This document shows positions 26,398-35,036 of a DNA stretch of 51,554 bases, one piece after another (the stretch's first letter is position 1; each line of letters opens with the position of its first letter). Source of the DNA: Deltaproteobacteria bacterium (GTDB lineage Bacteria; Desulfobacterota; Binatia; HRBIN30; JACQVA1); contig JACQVA010000135.1 of the NCBI GenBank assembly GCA_016210005.1, forward strand, positions 1-51,554, in the 5' to 3' direction. Position numbers and translations under genes: made by a program. A model generated the notes under the pieces. That model did not search any database. It worked only from the letters and a program-made list of their open reading frames with translations, and had not been told where the DNA came from.

Positions 26398-27419
26398 CGC
26401 GCCAGCCGATCGCGGCGCAGCGTACTGCGGCGCAAAGGCGTGATTTCGCCCTCGCGCTCGCCGCGGAATGAGCGGGTGCTGTCTCCGCTTGGTGGCGCCG
26501 CAAGCGCTTCGCCGCCTGCGGTCAGTTCCTTGGGTTGCACGCCGAAGGCGGCGTTCGGGCTGAGCCTTCCCAGGCGGGCCGCGACCGCGTCGCCCAACAT
26601 GCCGATCAGCAGCAGCTGCAAAGCACTCAAGAACGCCAAGATCGCCGACGCCGAAATGTTGGGATCACGCAGCAGGTCGACGCTCATCTTGATCAGCCCG
26701 TACGCGAAACAGGCAATCACCAGCGGCAGGAACACGCGCAGCGGGCGGAACAGCATCGCCGTGCGCAAGATCAAGATGGCAAAAGCCCCGGCGTCCCACG
26801 GTACGATCTTGGATTCCCCCTGGCGCTGGCGATAGTCGATGGGGAGGTAGCTGACCGCGTACTTATCGCAATGCATCGCCAGCGTGATCGTGGTCGTCCA
26901 GCTGAACTGGTCCGGCAGCATCGGGAAGTATTGCATCACCACCTCGCGGTGGAAGGCGCGCAGGCCGCTGTTGACGTCGGGGATACTGGCGTTAGACACG
27001 TAATTGGCCAGGCGGTTGAGAAACCATTTCGCCGGTCGGCGCGCGGTCGGGATCTTCACGCTGGTTCCGGTTCGGGCCCCGACCACCATGTCAGCATGTT
27101 CGAGTCCGGCGAACAACTCGGGCAGGCGCGCCGCGGGATAGGTGCCGTCGGCGTCGATGATGGCGATCAGATCGTTGCTGGCGGCGGCAATGCCGGTTTT
27201 CAAGGCCGCCCCGTAGCCGCGGTTGCTGCGGTGCTGGATCACGCGGGCGCCGGCGGCGCGCGCCGATCCCGCGGTGGCGTCGCTCGAGCCGTCATCGACC
27301 ACGACGATCTCGGCTTCGAGGTCGTGCTGGCGCAAGTGCTCGCGCACTTCCGCGATCACGTCGCGAACCGCGACCTCCTCGTTATATGCGGGAATAACCA
27401 CTGTCACTCGTTGAGCCAT
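26394..27419 (-). CDS. Polyprenyl-phosphate sugar synthase-like GT2 glycosyltransferase
   Basis: 341 residues from the ATG at 27419, fixed by a GAGGAG site; a longer frame to 27761 is a shadow of the neighbour. GT-A domain: VVIPAYNEE, IVVVDDGSSD (Asp pair), HRSNRGYGAALKTG, and IIDADGTYP (DAD metal motif). This pattern and DVNSGLRAF are typical of dolichyl/polyprenyl-phosphate mannose or glucose synthases. Two TM helices near residues 235-300 anchor it. It should load a sugar from a nucleotide donor onto polyprenyl phosphate for the GT-C enzymes nearby. The C-terminal 50 residues are polar and unusual for the family. The stop overlaps the TTG of the next gene. Confidence 0.9.
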   Translation of the reverse strand: MAQRVTVVIPAYNEEVAVRDVIAEVREHLRQHDLEAEIVVVDDGSSDATAGSARAAGARVIQHRSNRGYGAALKTGIAAASNDLIAIIDADGTYPAARLPELFAGLEHADMVVGARTGTSVKIPTARRPAKWFLNRLANYVSNASIPDVNSGLRAFHREVVMQYFPMLPDQFSWTTTITLAMHCDKYAVSYLPIDYRQRQGESKIVPWDAGAFAILILRTAMLFRPLRVFLPLVIACFAYGLIKMSVDLLRDPNISASAILAFLSALQLLLIGMLGDAVAARLGRLSPNAAFGVQPKELTAGGEALAAPPSGDSTRSFRGEREGEITPLRRSTLRRDRLAR

Positions 27420-27425
27420 CGTGTT

Positions 27426-27431
27426 CTCCTC
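27426..27431 (-). promoter_or_regulatory. Shine-Dalgarno of the GT2 gene
   Basis: GAGGAG on the minus strand, overlapping the stop codon of the upstream gene and 6 bases before the ATG at 27419. It excludes the longer upstream reading of the frame. Confidence 0.75.
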
Positions 27432-29160
27432 AGCTGTTGCGCCAGTCGTCAGCCGGCGCCGCCGCCGCACCCGGAACGTCACTACCGGTGTTAACGAGGG
27501 AGCGGCGCGCCCGGCAGACGTTGACGGCGCCGTCACCCAGAGTGCCTGGAAACACCTGGGCAATTTCGAAGTCTCGCTCAATGACCTCCCAGATCTCGGG
27601 CCGGTAGGCCTTGAGCTCGATCGGCAAGGTGTACACCAGCCACAACCCCGGGTGCGCCCGCCGCAGCGCCTCCAGCTCGTCCCCCGTCTCAGCGACTTGC
27701 CAGTGGGGGGCGAAGTAGCGCTGGTAGGCGACCCCGGCCAAACCCACCGCCACCACCGCATCGCCGGGACCGCGCCGCTGCTCGACGTAGTGGCGGGCGC
27801 CGGCGAAATCCTGTTTGGGCAGCGCGTAAGCCCGCGGCAGCGACAGGAGCGAGGCCACGATCAGCAGGCCGACGACTGCGGTACCGACGGCGCGCCCCGC
27901 TCGCTCACCGGCGCCGGCCGCGAGCGCCGCCAGCCGCGCGGCGCTCATGGTACCGTGCACCGCAATCAGCAGGGCGAAGCCGATGGCGAAGAAGAAGAAT
28001 CGCGGCCAGAGGTTGTGGCCGAGTACGAGCATGCCGGCCCCCCCCATGACGGCGGGCAGTACCAGGGCAAAACCGGCCAGCCAGTTGCGCCGGGTCAGGC
28101 TCAGCCAGCCGGTTAGTGCCACCCCGGCGCCGGCGGCTAGAATAGCCTCGAGTCCGAAGCCGAGACGCAGGCTGCGCAAACTCTCTGTGACTACCCAAAG
28201 TGGATTGGTCCATTCCGACGGCAGCGAGACTTCGTGCAGCGCGGTGCGAAAAAACTGCGGCAGCGCCAGCGCGTACAGTTGTAACGTCAGGGTCAGCGCG
28301 AGCACGCCGGCCGCTAGCAGTCGGGCCGCGCCGGCAGCAAGCGGCGTGCGCCTGGCCCCGAAGTTAGTGCGGAGCAGAAACACCGCGGACAGCAGGCCAT
28401 GGGCGGCCGGCACAAACAGCATCGTCATGTGGATCCACATCCCGAGCGCTACCGTGAGCGCGTAAGCGAGCGGCCAGCGCCAGTGGGGGGACTCCAACGC
28501 TCGCAGCCACAGCCAGGTCGCTAGCGTGGAGAAGAACATCAGCCCCATGTACCCGCGCGCGTTCTGCGAGAACCAGACGTGATGATACGATACCGCTAGT
28601 ACCGCGCATGCGAGCAGTGCCTCGCGCGTGCCGGCGATCCGCCGGCCCAGCAGAAACAACGCCCACAGGCTGGCGACGCCGAACACGACCGACGGCAGGC
28701 GCAGCGCCCACGCACTCTCGCCGAAAATGCTGATCGATGCGTGCGCCAAGATCGAGAACAACATATGCTGGTTCTGTGACGGGAAAGTCGTCACGATCTG
28801 CCCGAGCGGTGAGCGCACGAAGTCCACCAGCGTGAGCACTTCGTCGAACCACAAACACGAGTTCAGCTGGTAACAGCGCAAGACCAGGGCGACCACGCTC
28901 AGCCCCGTCAGTAGCAGCCACGGCCGCCGGTCGCGCGCCGGAAGGGCACTGGCCGGCTGGCGTGCGCTGCCGATGGCGGCGGCGCCCAGCAGTGCCGCAC
29001 CGTGCGCGGCGCACAAGAGCCGAAACAGCGCCGGCCCCCAACTCAGGGCGCCGGTGGCCTGGCCCAGTAGGGCGCGCTCAATTGCCGGGCCATCGACGAG
29101 CGCAGCCAGTGCCAGCAGCAGCACCCCGAGACCGGTTACGGTGAGACGAAAGAGCGCCAT
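27430..29160 (-). CDS. GT39/PMT-like GT-C membrane glycosyltransferase
   Basis: 576 residues, 11 or more hydrophobic helices. After two N-terminal helices and a basic loop, the catalytic-type outer loop reads SCLWFDEVLTLVDF, with the Asp-Glu pair of PMT-family enzymes, followed by NQHMLFSILAHASI and ESAWALRLPS, both typical of GT39 members. The C-terminal soluble part (about 450-576) contains GPGDAVVAVGLAGVAYQRY. It probably transfers a polyprenyl-phosphate-linked sugar on the outer face of the inner membrane. It lies 10 bases before the GT2 gene that would supply that donor, and 20 bases after the 526-residue polytopic protein. Confidence 0.84.
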   Translation of the reverse strand: MALFRLTVTGLGVLLLALAALVDGPAIERALLGQATGALSWGPALFRLLCAAHGAALLGAAAIGSARQPASALPARDRRPWLLLTGLSVVALVLRCYQLNSCLWFDEVLTLVDFVRSPLGQIVTTFPSQNQHMLFSILAHASISIFGESAWALRLPSVVFGVASLWALFLLGRRIAGTREALLACAVLAVSYHHVWFSQNARGYMGLMFFSTLATWLWLRALESPHWRWPLAYALTVALGMWIHMTMLFVPAAHGLLSAVFLLRTNFGARRTPLAAGAARLLAAGVLALTLTLQLYALALPQFFRTALHEVSLPSEWTNPLWVVTESLRSLRLGFGLEAILAAGAGVALTGWLSLTRRNWLAGFALVLPAVMGGAGMLVLGHNLWPRFFFFAIGFALLIAVHGTMSAARLAALAAGAGERAGRAVGTAVVGLLIVASLLSLPRAYALPKQDFAGARHYVEQRRGPGDAVVAVGLAGVAYQRYFAPHWQVAETGDELEALRRAHPGLWLVYTLPIELKAYRPEIWEVIERDFEIAQVFPGTLGDGAVNVCRARRSLVNTGSDVPGAAAAPADDWRNS

Positions 29161-29180
29161 ATTAACGTGGGTTGCAGAAT

Positions 29181-30761
29181 CTAGAAGCGCGCCGGCTCAC
29201 GACGCGCTGAAGCGAGCGGCCGGGCCCCGAAGCGACGCCGCGGGCGTAACGGCAGTCTCTTCACGCGCCATAACCCCCACACCAGCGCGCCCGACAATAG
29301 CAGCAGCGGTGTGGCCAGCAGGCCCGGGGGCAGGTAGCCCATGTGCTCAGCGGTTGTGAGCCACGGCAGTCTCAGTCCTTCTGAGGTAACGTGAATCAAA
29401 CTCTCGAATACACCCAGGCCTTGTTCGACGTCGCGGTACATGGCTAGGCACCAGGACCAGTATGCGGTGACAATGGCGATACCGGCGGCTACCGCAGTGG
29501 GCAGGCCTCGCAGCGCCCCGGCGGCAATCAGAAACAGAAACGGCACGACCGGCACGATGTGCCGTACACCGCAGTTGAATTGCATACGCCCGTACTGATT
29601 GGCGCTGCAAAAGAGGAAGAACAGTACGCACAGGCCGGCGATGCACGCCCGTTCTCGAAGGCCGAGGCCGCCGCCGTGCCGCCAGGCGGGCGGATAGAGT
29701 GCGAGCAGTAGCAAGGGAGCGGAGGTGAACAGGCCGAAACGCATGTCGAAGGCGGTGGCCCAGGCCAAGTCCAACTGCGGCCAGGCCATCCCGTGGTAAC
29801 CGAGATCGGAGAAGTGCGCGGGCGGCATGTAGTGCTGCGCCGGATAGAGTGGATGGCCGAAGCAGAGCCACTGTGAGGCCAGCAGCACTGCGATGCCGAT
29901 GCTAGCGCCGGCTGCGAAGAACGGGATGTCCGCACGCGAGCGCAGCGCCAGCGGCAATGCCCGCCGGCGCGCCAGCGCGTAGAATCCCAGCGCCAGCAGC
30001 ACTATGAGTCCGCTGTAGTCACAGAGGAGCGCGGCGCCGCTGAGCAGGCCGGCGAGCCAATATCGGGGCTGCCGGGGCGCGCGCGGGTCATCCCACGGCC
30101 GCCACAAGAGCGCGAAGGCGAACAGCGCGAAGTGACCGACGACCACGTTCTGGTTGAGCTGCGCCGTGCGATAGAGCACGGGCGTGGCGACGGCGTAGAG
30201 CAGCGCCAGCGCCGCCGCGGCGCGCGCCGCGACGTTCAGGCTGGTGAGAATGTGGAACATCACCACCACGCTCAGAGCGGATAGGGGAGCCATGCAAAGG
30301 GCTTGCATCACCGCCGCCGCCAAGCCGAATTTGAGCTCGAGGCCGCGTTCCTGCGCCTTGCGATGAAACTCCCTCGCCATCGGATAAATGGTGTCATAGT
30401 GCGCCGGGGCTGCGCCGCTGGCGGCGCGGACGCGTAGCTGCCGCTGGACCAGCCGGTCGATCAGCGGACGGGTCAGCAAGTACGGAATCGCTCCTAGCAT
30501 CGAGACGCCGGGATTGTTGTTGATAAACGCGCCCCGACCCGGTACCGCGAAGATGTCCGGATGAAAGTCGAGATACTCTGAAACATCGAGGCTGAAATGA
30601 TCGCCGAGAGTCAACGCCGGGTAGATCTCACGCACGGTGTTGGTGGCGAAGTGCAGCGCGAACACCAGCCAACAGGTGAGAAACAGGCGTACGGCAATGC
30701 CGCGCGAGGTATGCCGGGCCGAGGCCGACTCCGCTCCGGCCGCAGTGACGAGATGGGTCAT
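29181..30761 (-). CDS. Polytopic membrane protein, GT-C-like, unassigned
   Basis: 526 residues with about eleven hydrophobic segments. The first large outer loop contains LDVSEYLDFHPDIFAVPGR and then INNNPGVSMLGAIPYLL. It has GT-C-like topology but no standard DE motif; the acidic pair in SEY/LD is a candidate. Another outer segment, FSDLGYHGMAWPQLDLAW, precedes a later helix. It could be a GT-C transferase or the missing polymerase of the Wzx pathway; sequence alone does not decide. It is 6 bases from the flippase gene, which supports a role in handling the exported lipid-linked saccharide. Confidence 0.72.
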   Translation of the reverse strand: MTHLVTAAGAESASARHTSRGIAVRLFLTCWLVFALHFATNTVREIYPALTLGDHFSLDVSEYLDFHPDIFAVPGRGAFINNNPGVSMLGAIPYLLTRPLIDRLVQRQLRVRAASGAAPAHYDTIYPMAREFHRKAQERGLELKFGLAAAVMQALCMAPLSALSVVVMFHILTSLNVAARAAAALALLYAVATPVLYRTAQLNQNVVVGHFALFAFALLWRPWDDPRAPRQPRYWLAGLLSGAALLCDYSGLIVLLALGFYALARRRALPLALRSRADIPFFAAGASIGIAVLLASQWLCFGHPLYPAQHYMPPAHFSDLGYHGMAWPQLDLAWATAFDMRFGLFTSAPLLLLALYPPAWRHGGGLGLRERACIAGLCVLFFLFCSANQYGRMQFNCGVRHIVPVVPFLFLIAAGALRGLPTAVAAGIAIVTAYWSWCLAMYRDVEQGLGVFESLIHVTSEGLRLPWLTTAEHMGYLPPGLLATPLLLLSGALVWGLWRVKRLPLRPRRRFGARPLASARREPARF

Positions 30762-30767
30762 CGTGAT

Positions 30768-32033
30768 CTACCGTTGTGCGGCTGCGTCCAACACCGGGCG
30801 AGCCAGCATGGCCGCGTAACCCTGCAGTCCAAGCAGGCGGCGGCTGCACCACCATGCCGCCAGCCACACCACCGCCTCCGCGGCGAGCAGGGCGAGGGCT
30901 GCGCCAGTGACTCCCGCGCTCGTGTACCCTACGGGGATCAGCACTACCGCGGTAGCGGCGCCGCAGGCCGCCGTCAGCATTTCTGCGCCTTGCCGGCCGG
31001 CGGCAATTAGCGCGAAGCGGTAGTGCCCGCTCAGCGCCGCGATCACACACACTCCAGCTAAGCACTGCAGCACGGAGGCCGCCGGCGCGAAGCGGGCGCC
31101 GTATACCGTGGTGATGACCGCCGGTGACACCGACACCCAGGCGGCCCCGGCCACCACGCTGCCCCATGTCACTGCCCGCAGAGAGCCGTGAATGAGCTGC
31201 GCAAAGGGGCGCGGGCCCTGCTGCCAGGCCCGCGCCAGCGACGGCAGGAGGTTGAAAAAATACAGCCAGACGAAGGTGTGCGCGGCCAGCAGGATGCGCA
31301 ACGCGCCGGCAAAGAACCCGACATCTTCCGCCGAAGCCACGAGCCCGAGGATCAGCGTGGCGCCCGACATGCGCACCACCCAGAACAGCTGGCTCAGGCC
31401 GATCGGAACGCCCTCGCGAAACAGACGCGGCGAGAACGTGATCCGCGCCCGAACCGCAGCACCAAAGTGCCGCCAATACCTCCAGGTGCCGTACCCGGCG
31501 GCGCTGCTCACCGCGATTACCTCGGCGGCGGCGACCCGCAACAGCTGCCCGGCGTCGCGCACGAAGACGAACACGAGCGCGGCGAACACCGCCGCACGAA
31601 TCACCTGCACCGTGGCCACGGTGTTCATCCGATCGTGGCCCTGAAACACCCACTGCAGCAGGAACGGTGTTGCCAGCAGACTCACCCCGTAGATCAGCAG
31701 CAGCTGTGTCAGGATGGTCGAGCGATCCAGCAGGCAGGCGAACAGAATGACCCCAGCGTAGGCCGCGAGTGCGAGGATGACGCGCGCACCGACGATCTCC
31801 GCGACCAGCGCGGGGGTGTGCGCCGGCTCACGCGCAATTTCGCGCGCTCCGTAAGGGCCGAAACCCTGATCGACGATCAGGCCGGCACACAGTAGCACCG
31901 CGCCCGCAAACTCCACGATGCCAAAGCCCTCCGGGCCGGCGATGCGAGCGAGGTAAGCGAAGGCTGCGAACGTGAGCAGCTTGCCGGCCAGCTCCGCCCC
32001 AGCCAACGAAAGAAAGTTCCGCAGTAGTTTCAT
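30768..32033 (-). CDS. Wzx-type oligosaccharide flippase
   Basis: 421 residues from the ATG at 32033, which overlaps the upstream TGA by one base (TGATG); a GTG one codon earlier is possible. The N-terminus FLSLAGAELAGKLLTFAAFAYLARIAGPEGFG is split over the typical first two helices of the polysaccharide export family, followed by about ten more helices, with DQGFGPYGAREIAR as the conserved first loop. It should flip an undecaprenyl-pyrophosphate or similar lipid-linked glycan from the cytoplasmic to the periplasmic face. No Wzz-like chain regulator or certain Wzy is in the window. Confidence 0.88.
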   Translation of the reverse strand: MKLLRNFLSLAGAELAGKLLTFAAFAYLARIAGPEGFGIVEFAGAVLLCAGLIVDQGFGPYGAREIAREPAHTPALVAEIVGARVILALAAYAGVILFACLLDRSTILTQLLLIYGVSLLATPFLLQWVFQGHDRMNTVATVQVIRAAVFAALVFVFVRDAGQLLRVAAAEVIAVSSAAGYGTWRYWRHFGAAVRARITFSPRLFREGVPIGLSQLFWVVRMSGATLILGLVASAEDVGFFAGALRILLAAHTFVWLYFFNLLPSLARAWQQGPRPFAQLIHGSLRAVTWGSVVAGAAWVSVSPAVITTVYGARFAPAASVLQCLAGVCVIAALSGHYRFALIAAGRQGAEMLTAACGAATAVVLIPVGYTSAGVTGAALALLAAEAVVWLAAWWCSRRLLGLQGYAAMLARPVLDAAAQR

Positions 32034-33169
32034 CACGGCGTGTGCGCGGTCGCGGCATCGCTGGCCGGCCGCGAGCCCAAGTCTGCCAGCGGCGGAAACG
32101 GCCGCCAGGCCTTACTTCCTGCCAGAACGCGCAACAACTGCAGCGGCTGGAAGGTGATGCTCGGCCAGAGAAAGATCTCATTGGTGCAGTGACAGTCTTT
32201 GGCGCAGATCGAACGCCGCAGTGCCGCGGCCGCGGGCGAGCGCCAAATCTCCTGGAATGATTGCTGCCGCAGATTGCCGAGGGGTAAATGCGTTTCGCAG
32301 GCGCTCACGTCGCCATTGGAGTAAACCACCGCGCTCAGCACCCCGGCGCGGCAAGGAATCACCTGGCGCTGCTCTTGCGCGGTCTTGACCTTGGCCCACT
32401 GCAACATCGGTTCGACGATAGCGCCGTAGCGCCGGCGTTCGCGCGGCGCCCACAACGCGCGCAAGTACTCATAGAGGGCTTGGTACTCGGCCAGCTGTGG
32501 GCCACGCAGTGACGGGTTCTTCCGATCGCCGCGGATCAAAGCCAAGTTGTGGTGGGCTATGTGCGGACAGCGCTCGAACAAATAGGTCGTCAGCCGGCGA
32601 ATCTCCTCCATGTTGTCCGCCGTCGCCGTCGAAATCGCATGCAGCTGGAGCCGCGGATCATCCCGCTGCAACGCCGCCAGGGCGTCGTAGGTCTCCATGG
32701 CTTTGGCGAATGCGTTCTTGGTGGCACGGAAGCGGTCGTGAAACTCCGGCATACCGTCGAGCGAGAACTCCACGGCGAACAGACGCAGGCTCGGCTCCTT
32801 GAGCGTCTCGCGAATCTGTTCGACCGTGCGCTCGGTGTAGTAGCCGTTGGTCGGAACGTAGATCTCCTTGACACCGTTGGCGCGGATGAATTGGCGGCAG
32901 ATTGCGCCGAACTCCTTGCGCAAGAACGGCTCGCCCCCGGAGAGATTGAGATTCTCGATGTGCCCGAGATCGTTGGACAGGGCGACCAACTCCTCGAAGG
33001 TCAGATCGTCACGGCGGTTGAGGTTCTGCCAGTAGAAGCAGTGCTCACACTTCATGTTGCAGATCGAGTTGATGAACAGGATCACGAACGGCGGACTGGG
33101 CACGGCCGGAATGCTCAGGTTCTGCCAGATCAGCCGGGCGTGCTTGGCGACGCGTGTCAGGGCATGCAT
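32033..33169 (-). CDS. Radical SAM/SPASM protein
   Basis: 378 residues. The 4Fe-4S radical SAM motif is C37-N-M-K-C41-E-H-C44, followed by [14 protein letters not shown] (SAM-binding GGE). The C-terminal SPASM-like region holds further Cys ([20 protein letters not shown], then [12 protein letters not shown]), for auxiliary clusters. Family members modify peptides or small molecules by C-H activation. In glycan clusters, related proteins have no proven role that I know. A good AAGGAAGG site lies just upstream of the ATG. The stop overlaps the flippase start and the deacetylase gene ends 21 bases upstream, so it is co-expressed with export and modification genes. Confidence 0.88.
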   Translation of the reverse strand: MHALTRVAKHARLIWQNLSIPAVPSPPFVILFINSICNMKCEHCFYWQNLNRRDDLTFEELVALSNDLGHIENLNLSGGEPFLRKEFGAICRQFIRANGVKEIYVPTNGYYTERTVEQIRETLKEPSLRLFAVEFSLDGMPEFHDRFRATKNAFAKAMETYDALAALQRDDPRLQLHAISTATADNMEEIRRLTTYLFERCPHIAHHNLALIRGDRKNPSLRGPQLAEYQALYEYLRALWAPRERRRYGAIVEPMLQWAKVKTAQEQRQVIPCRAGVLSAVVYSNGDVSACETHLPLGNLRQQSFQEIWRSPAAAALRRSICAKDCHCTNEIFLWPSITFQPLQLLRVLAGSKAWRPFPPLADLGSRPASDAATAHTP

Positions 33170-33190
33170 GCAGCGCCTTCCTTCTTCTCG

Positions 33191-34048
33191 TCAGGACATC
33201 TGTGCGCGCGTGGGCCTGCCCCCGGCTGCGAAAGCGCGGGGGAGCACGGTGCGGCGCAGCCGGCGGGCCCAGCGGCGTGCGGCGAGATAGCGGTCGAGCC
33301 GGCCGTGGATCAGGCGCGTGAGCAACTCCGTGGAACGGATGTAGTACATGTCGACGCGTGGCAGCGCCCACAAAGGCTGGCGCCGGGCTCGTTGTAGTTC
33401 GGTGGTGCAGGCCGCACGGAACTCCCGCCGGGCGATGCTGCTGGCGGCAGCGCCCACCAAGCCGAACGGATAGGCGAAAGTTTCCACCGGCAGTGCGATG
33501 CGATCCTCGATCTCGTTGCGGGCGCCGACGATCTCGTCCTCAGCCGCGGCGGGCGAGAGCCAGCGCAGGTCCGGATGTGTGACCGTGTGACAGCCGATTT
33601 CGAGGCCGGCAGCGCAAAACTCGCGGACCTGGTTCCAGGTCAGCGGTGCAGGCTGCCGCTGCCAGCGCCCGGGCCAGCGCCAGTCGATGGTCCGATTGAC
33701 GAAACCGGTTACCACGAAAACCGTGGCGCTAAAGCCGTGACGAGCCAGTATCGGGAGCGCAACTTCGTAAGTGTTGGCATAGCCATCGTCGAAGGTGAGG
33801 ACCGCGCAGCGCTCCGGCCAAGCGCCGTTGGCCGCAAGGTGGGCTGCGGCATCAGCCAGCGAGATGCCGCGGGCACCGATGTCCGCCAGGCAGTCCATCT
33901 GATCCCCGAAGGCACTTGGAGCCACGGAAATAGCCGAGGCGCTGTTGTCGAGAGAGTGGTAAGTGAGAATCGGCACCGGAATTGGGCTCGAATTCACCGA
34001 CTCGGCGAACTGTCGCGCGCCGGCAATGGGCAGCGGCTGCGTCATCAT
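33191..34048 (-). CDS. Polysaccharide deacetylase (NodB homology, CE4)
   Basis: 285 residues from the ATG at 34048, which forms an ATGATGA overlap with the upstream stop. The longer frame to 34138 runs into the GT2 gene. NodB motifs: TFDDGYANTYE (motif 1, Asp87 and Asp88), HTVTHPDL (metal His pair) and FAYPFG (motif 3). There is no signal peptide, so it may act on a cytoplasmic lipid-linked sugar, N-deacetylating a GlcNAc-type residue before export. The preceding PILTYHSLD is also usual for the family. It would create a free amino group that a later decoration enzyme could use. Confidence 0.88.
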   Translation of the reverse strand: MMTQPLPIAGARQFAESVNSSPIPVPILTYHSLDNSASAISVAPSAFGDQMDCLADIGARGISLADAAAHLAANGAWPERCAVLTFDDGYANTYEVALPILARHGFSATVFVVTGFVNRTIDWRWPGRWQRQPAPLTWNQVREFCAAGLEIGCHTVTHPDLRWLSPAAAEDEIVGARNEIEDRIALPVETFAYPFGLVGAAASSIARREFRAACTTELQRARRQPLWALPRVDMYYIRSTELLTRLIHGRLDRYLAARRWARRLRRTVLPRAFAAGGRPTRAQMS

Positions 34049-35025
34049 CGAGTGGCCGGTTGTACCCCGGCGGCCGGCGCTGCTGCATCGGGCTGCGGGC
34101 CGCGAGCGGTCGCAGCATATCCCAAGAACTCTCCCCACGCCCAGCCGGTGAGTAGGCCAAACACGAGCGGGATCGTCGTGGTCATCTGCGCGATCGACCG
34201 GCCCTGGCGCCCCATGTGGTGCACCGCGCGGGCCAAGAGCAACACCGGCAGCAGGGGGGCGCTGGCCGCGTACACCAACCGCCGCCAGCCGCTACCAGCG
34301 GCCGCCCGCGTCTGGGCAAACGCGCGCCCCCAGTCGATCCGTTCGCGATAGGCCCGGCGGAAGCTGATTGGCGGGCGATGTTGCTGCACCACCAGTCGCG
34401 GATCGAGGAAGAGCACCTCGCCACGCGCTTGCAGCGCCCAGTGCACGCTGGTCTCGTGGTAGCTTTCGCACCAAAGCGCGCGTACCGCTTCGAGCGCGCT
34501 GCGCTTGTAGGCCACGTTGACGTCGGAGACGTACGCCGCGGGTTGCGGTGTCAGCGGCCGGCCGTAGCGGCCGAAGTCGCAGTAGTAAAGCGCCCAGTTG
34601 AGCGCCCGGTCGACGCCGTTGTCGATTGCGCCGCCGATGACTGAGTAGGGCTGCTCGTGCACCTGCAGGACTCGGCGGCACCAATCCGCAGCCGGCACGG
34701 CGTAGTCTTCCGTGAGCGCAAGCAGTTCTCCACGGGCCAAGCCCAGCCCGACCGCGCGCCGGCAATCGTAGCGCTGATGCGCGAATGCCCGCAGTGACGG
34801 CGCAGGTGCCGTCGCGGCGTCGCGGATCTCGTGGAAGCGGACCGCCGGAAACTCGCTGTGCAGCTCGGCAACCTCGCGGGACCAGTGATCGTAGGGGACG
34901 ATGATCTCGTGTTCGCTGAAATCGATCTGCGGGCACAACGCCGCCAGGCAGCGGCGCAAGCAGTCCTTGCCGCCGACGACGGCGATGATCACCGACAGTG
35001 CGATTGGGCGCGGAGCTGTCGTCAT
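34045..35025 (-). CDS. Family 2 glycosyltransferase with C-terminal TM segments
   Basis: 326 residues. The N-terminus SVIIAVVGGKDCLRRCLAAL starts the GT-A fold. ALTEDYAVPAADWC replaces the usual DxD region (an Asp/Glu-rich version), and SDVNVAYKRSAL and YHETSVHWALQARG match the acceptor-side GT2 pattern. Hydrophobic stretches near residues 250-275 and 285-305 should anchor it at the membrane. It probably adds a sugar to the lipid-linked saccharide on the cytoplasmic face. The stop overlaps the deacetylase start (ATGA). Donor unknown. Confidence 0.82.
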   Translation of the reverse strand: MTTAPRPIALSVIIAVVGGKDCLRRCLAALCPQIDFSEHEIIVPYDHWSREVAELHSEFPAVRFHEIRDAATAPAPSLRAFAHQRYDCRRAVGLGLARGELLALTEDYAVPAADWCRRVLQVHEQPYSVIGGAIDNGVDRALNWALYYCDFGRYGRPLTPQPAAYVSDVNVAYKRSALEAVRALWCESYHETSVHWALQARGEVLFLDPRLVVQQHRPPISFRRAYRERIDWGRAFAQTRAAAGSGWRRLVYAASAPLLPVLLLARAVHHMGRQGRSIAQMTTTIPLVFGLLTGWAWGEFLGYAATARGPQPDAAAPAAGVQPATR

Positions 35026-35036
35026 ACGTGCTGGTG

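Noticed and set aside
30628-31653. Second minus-strand frame over the flippase and polytopic genes
   Set aside because: Arg/Gly/Ala-rich with no hydrophobic pattern, while the overlapping frames encode convincing membrane proteins.
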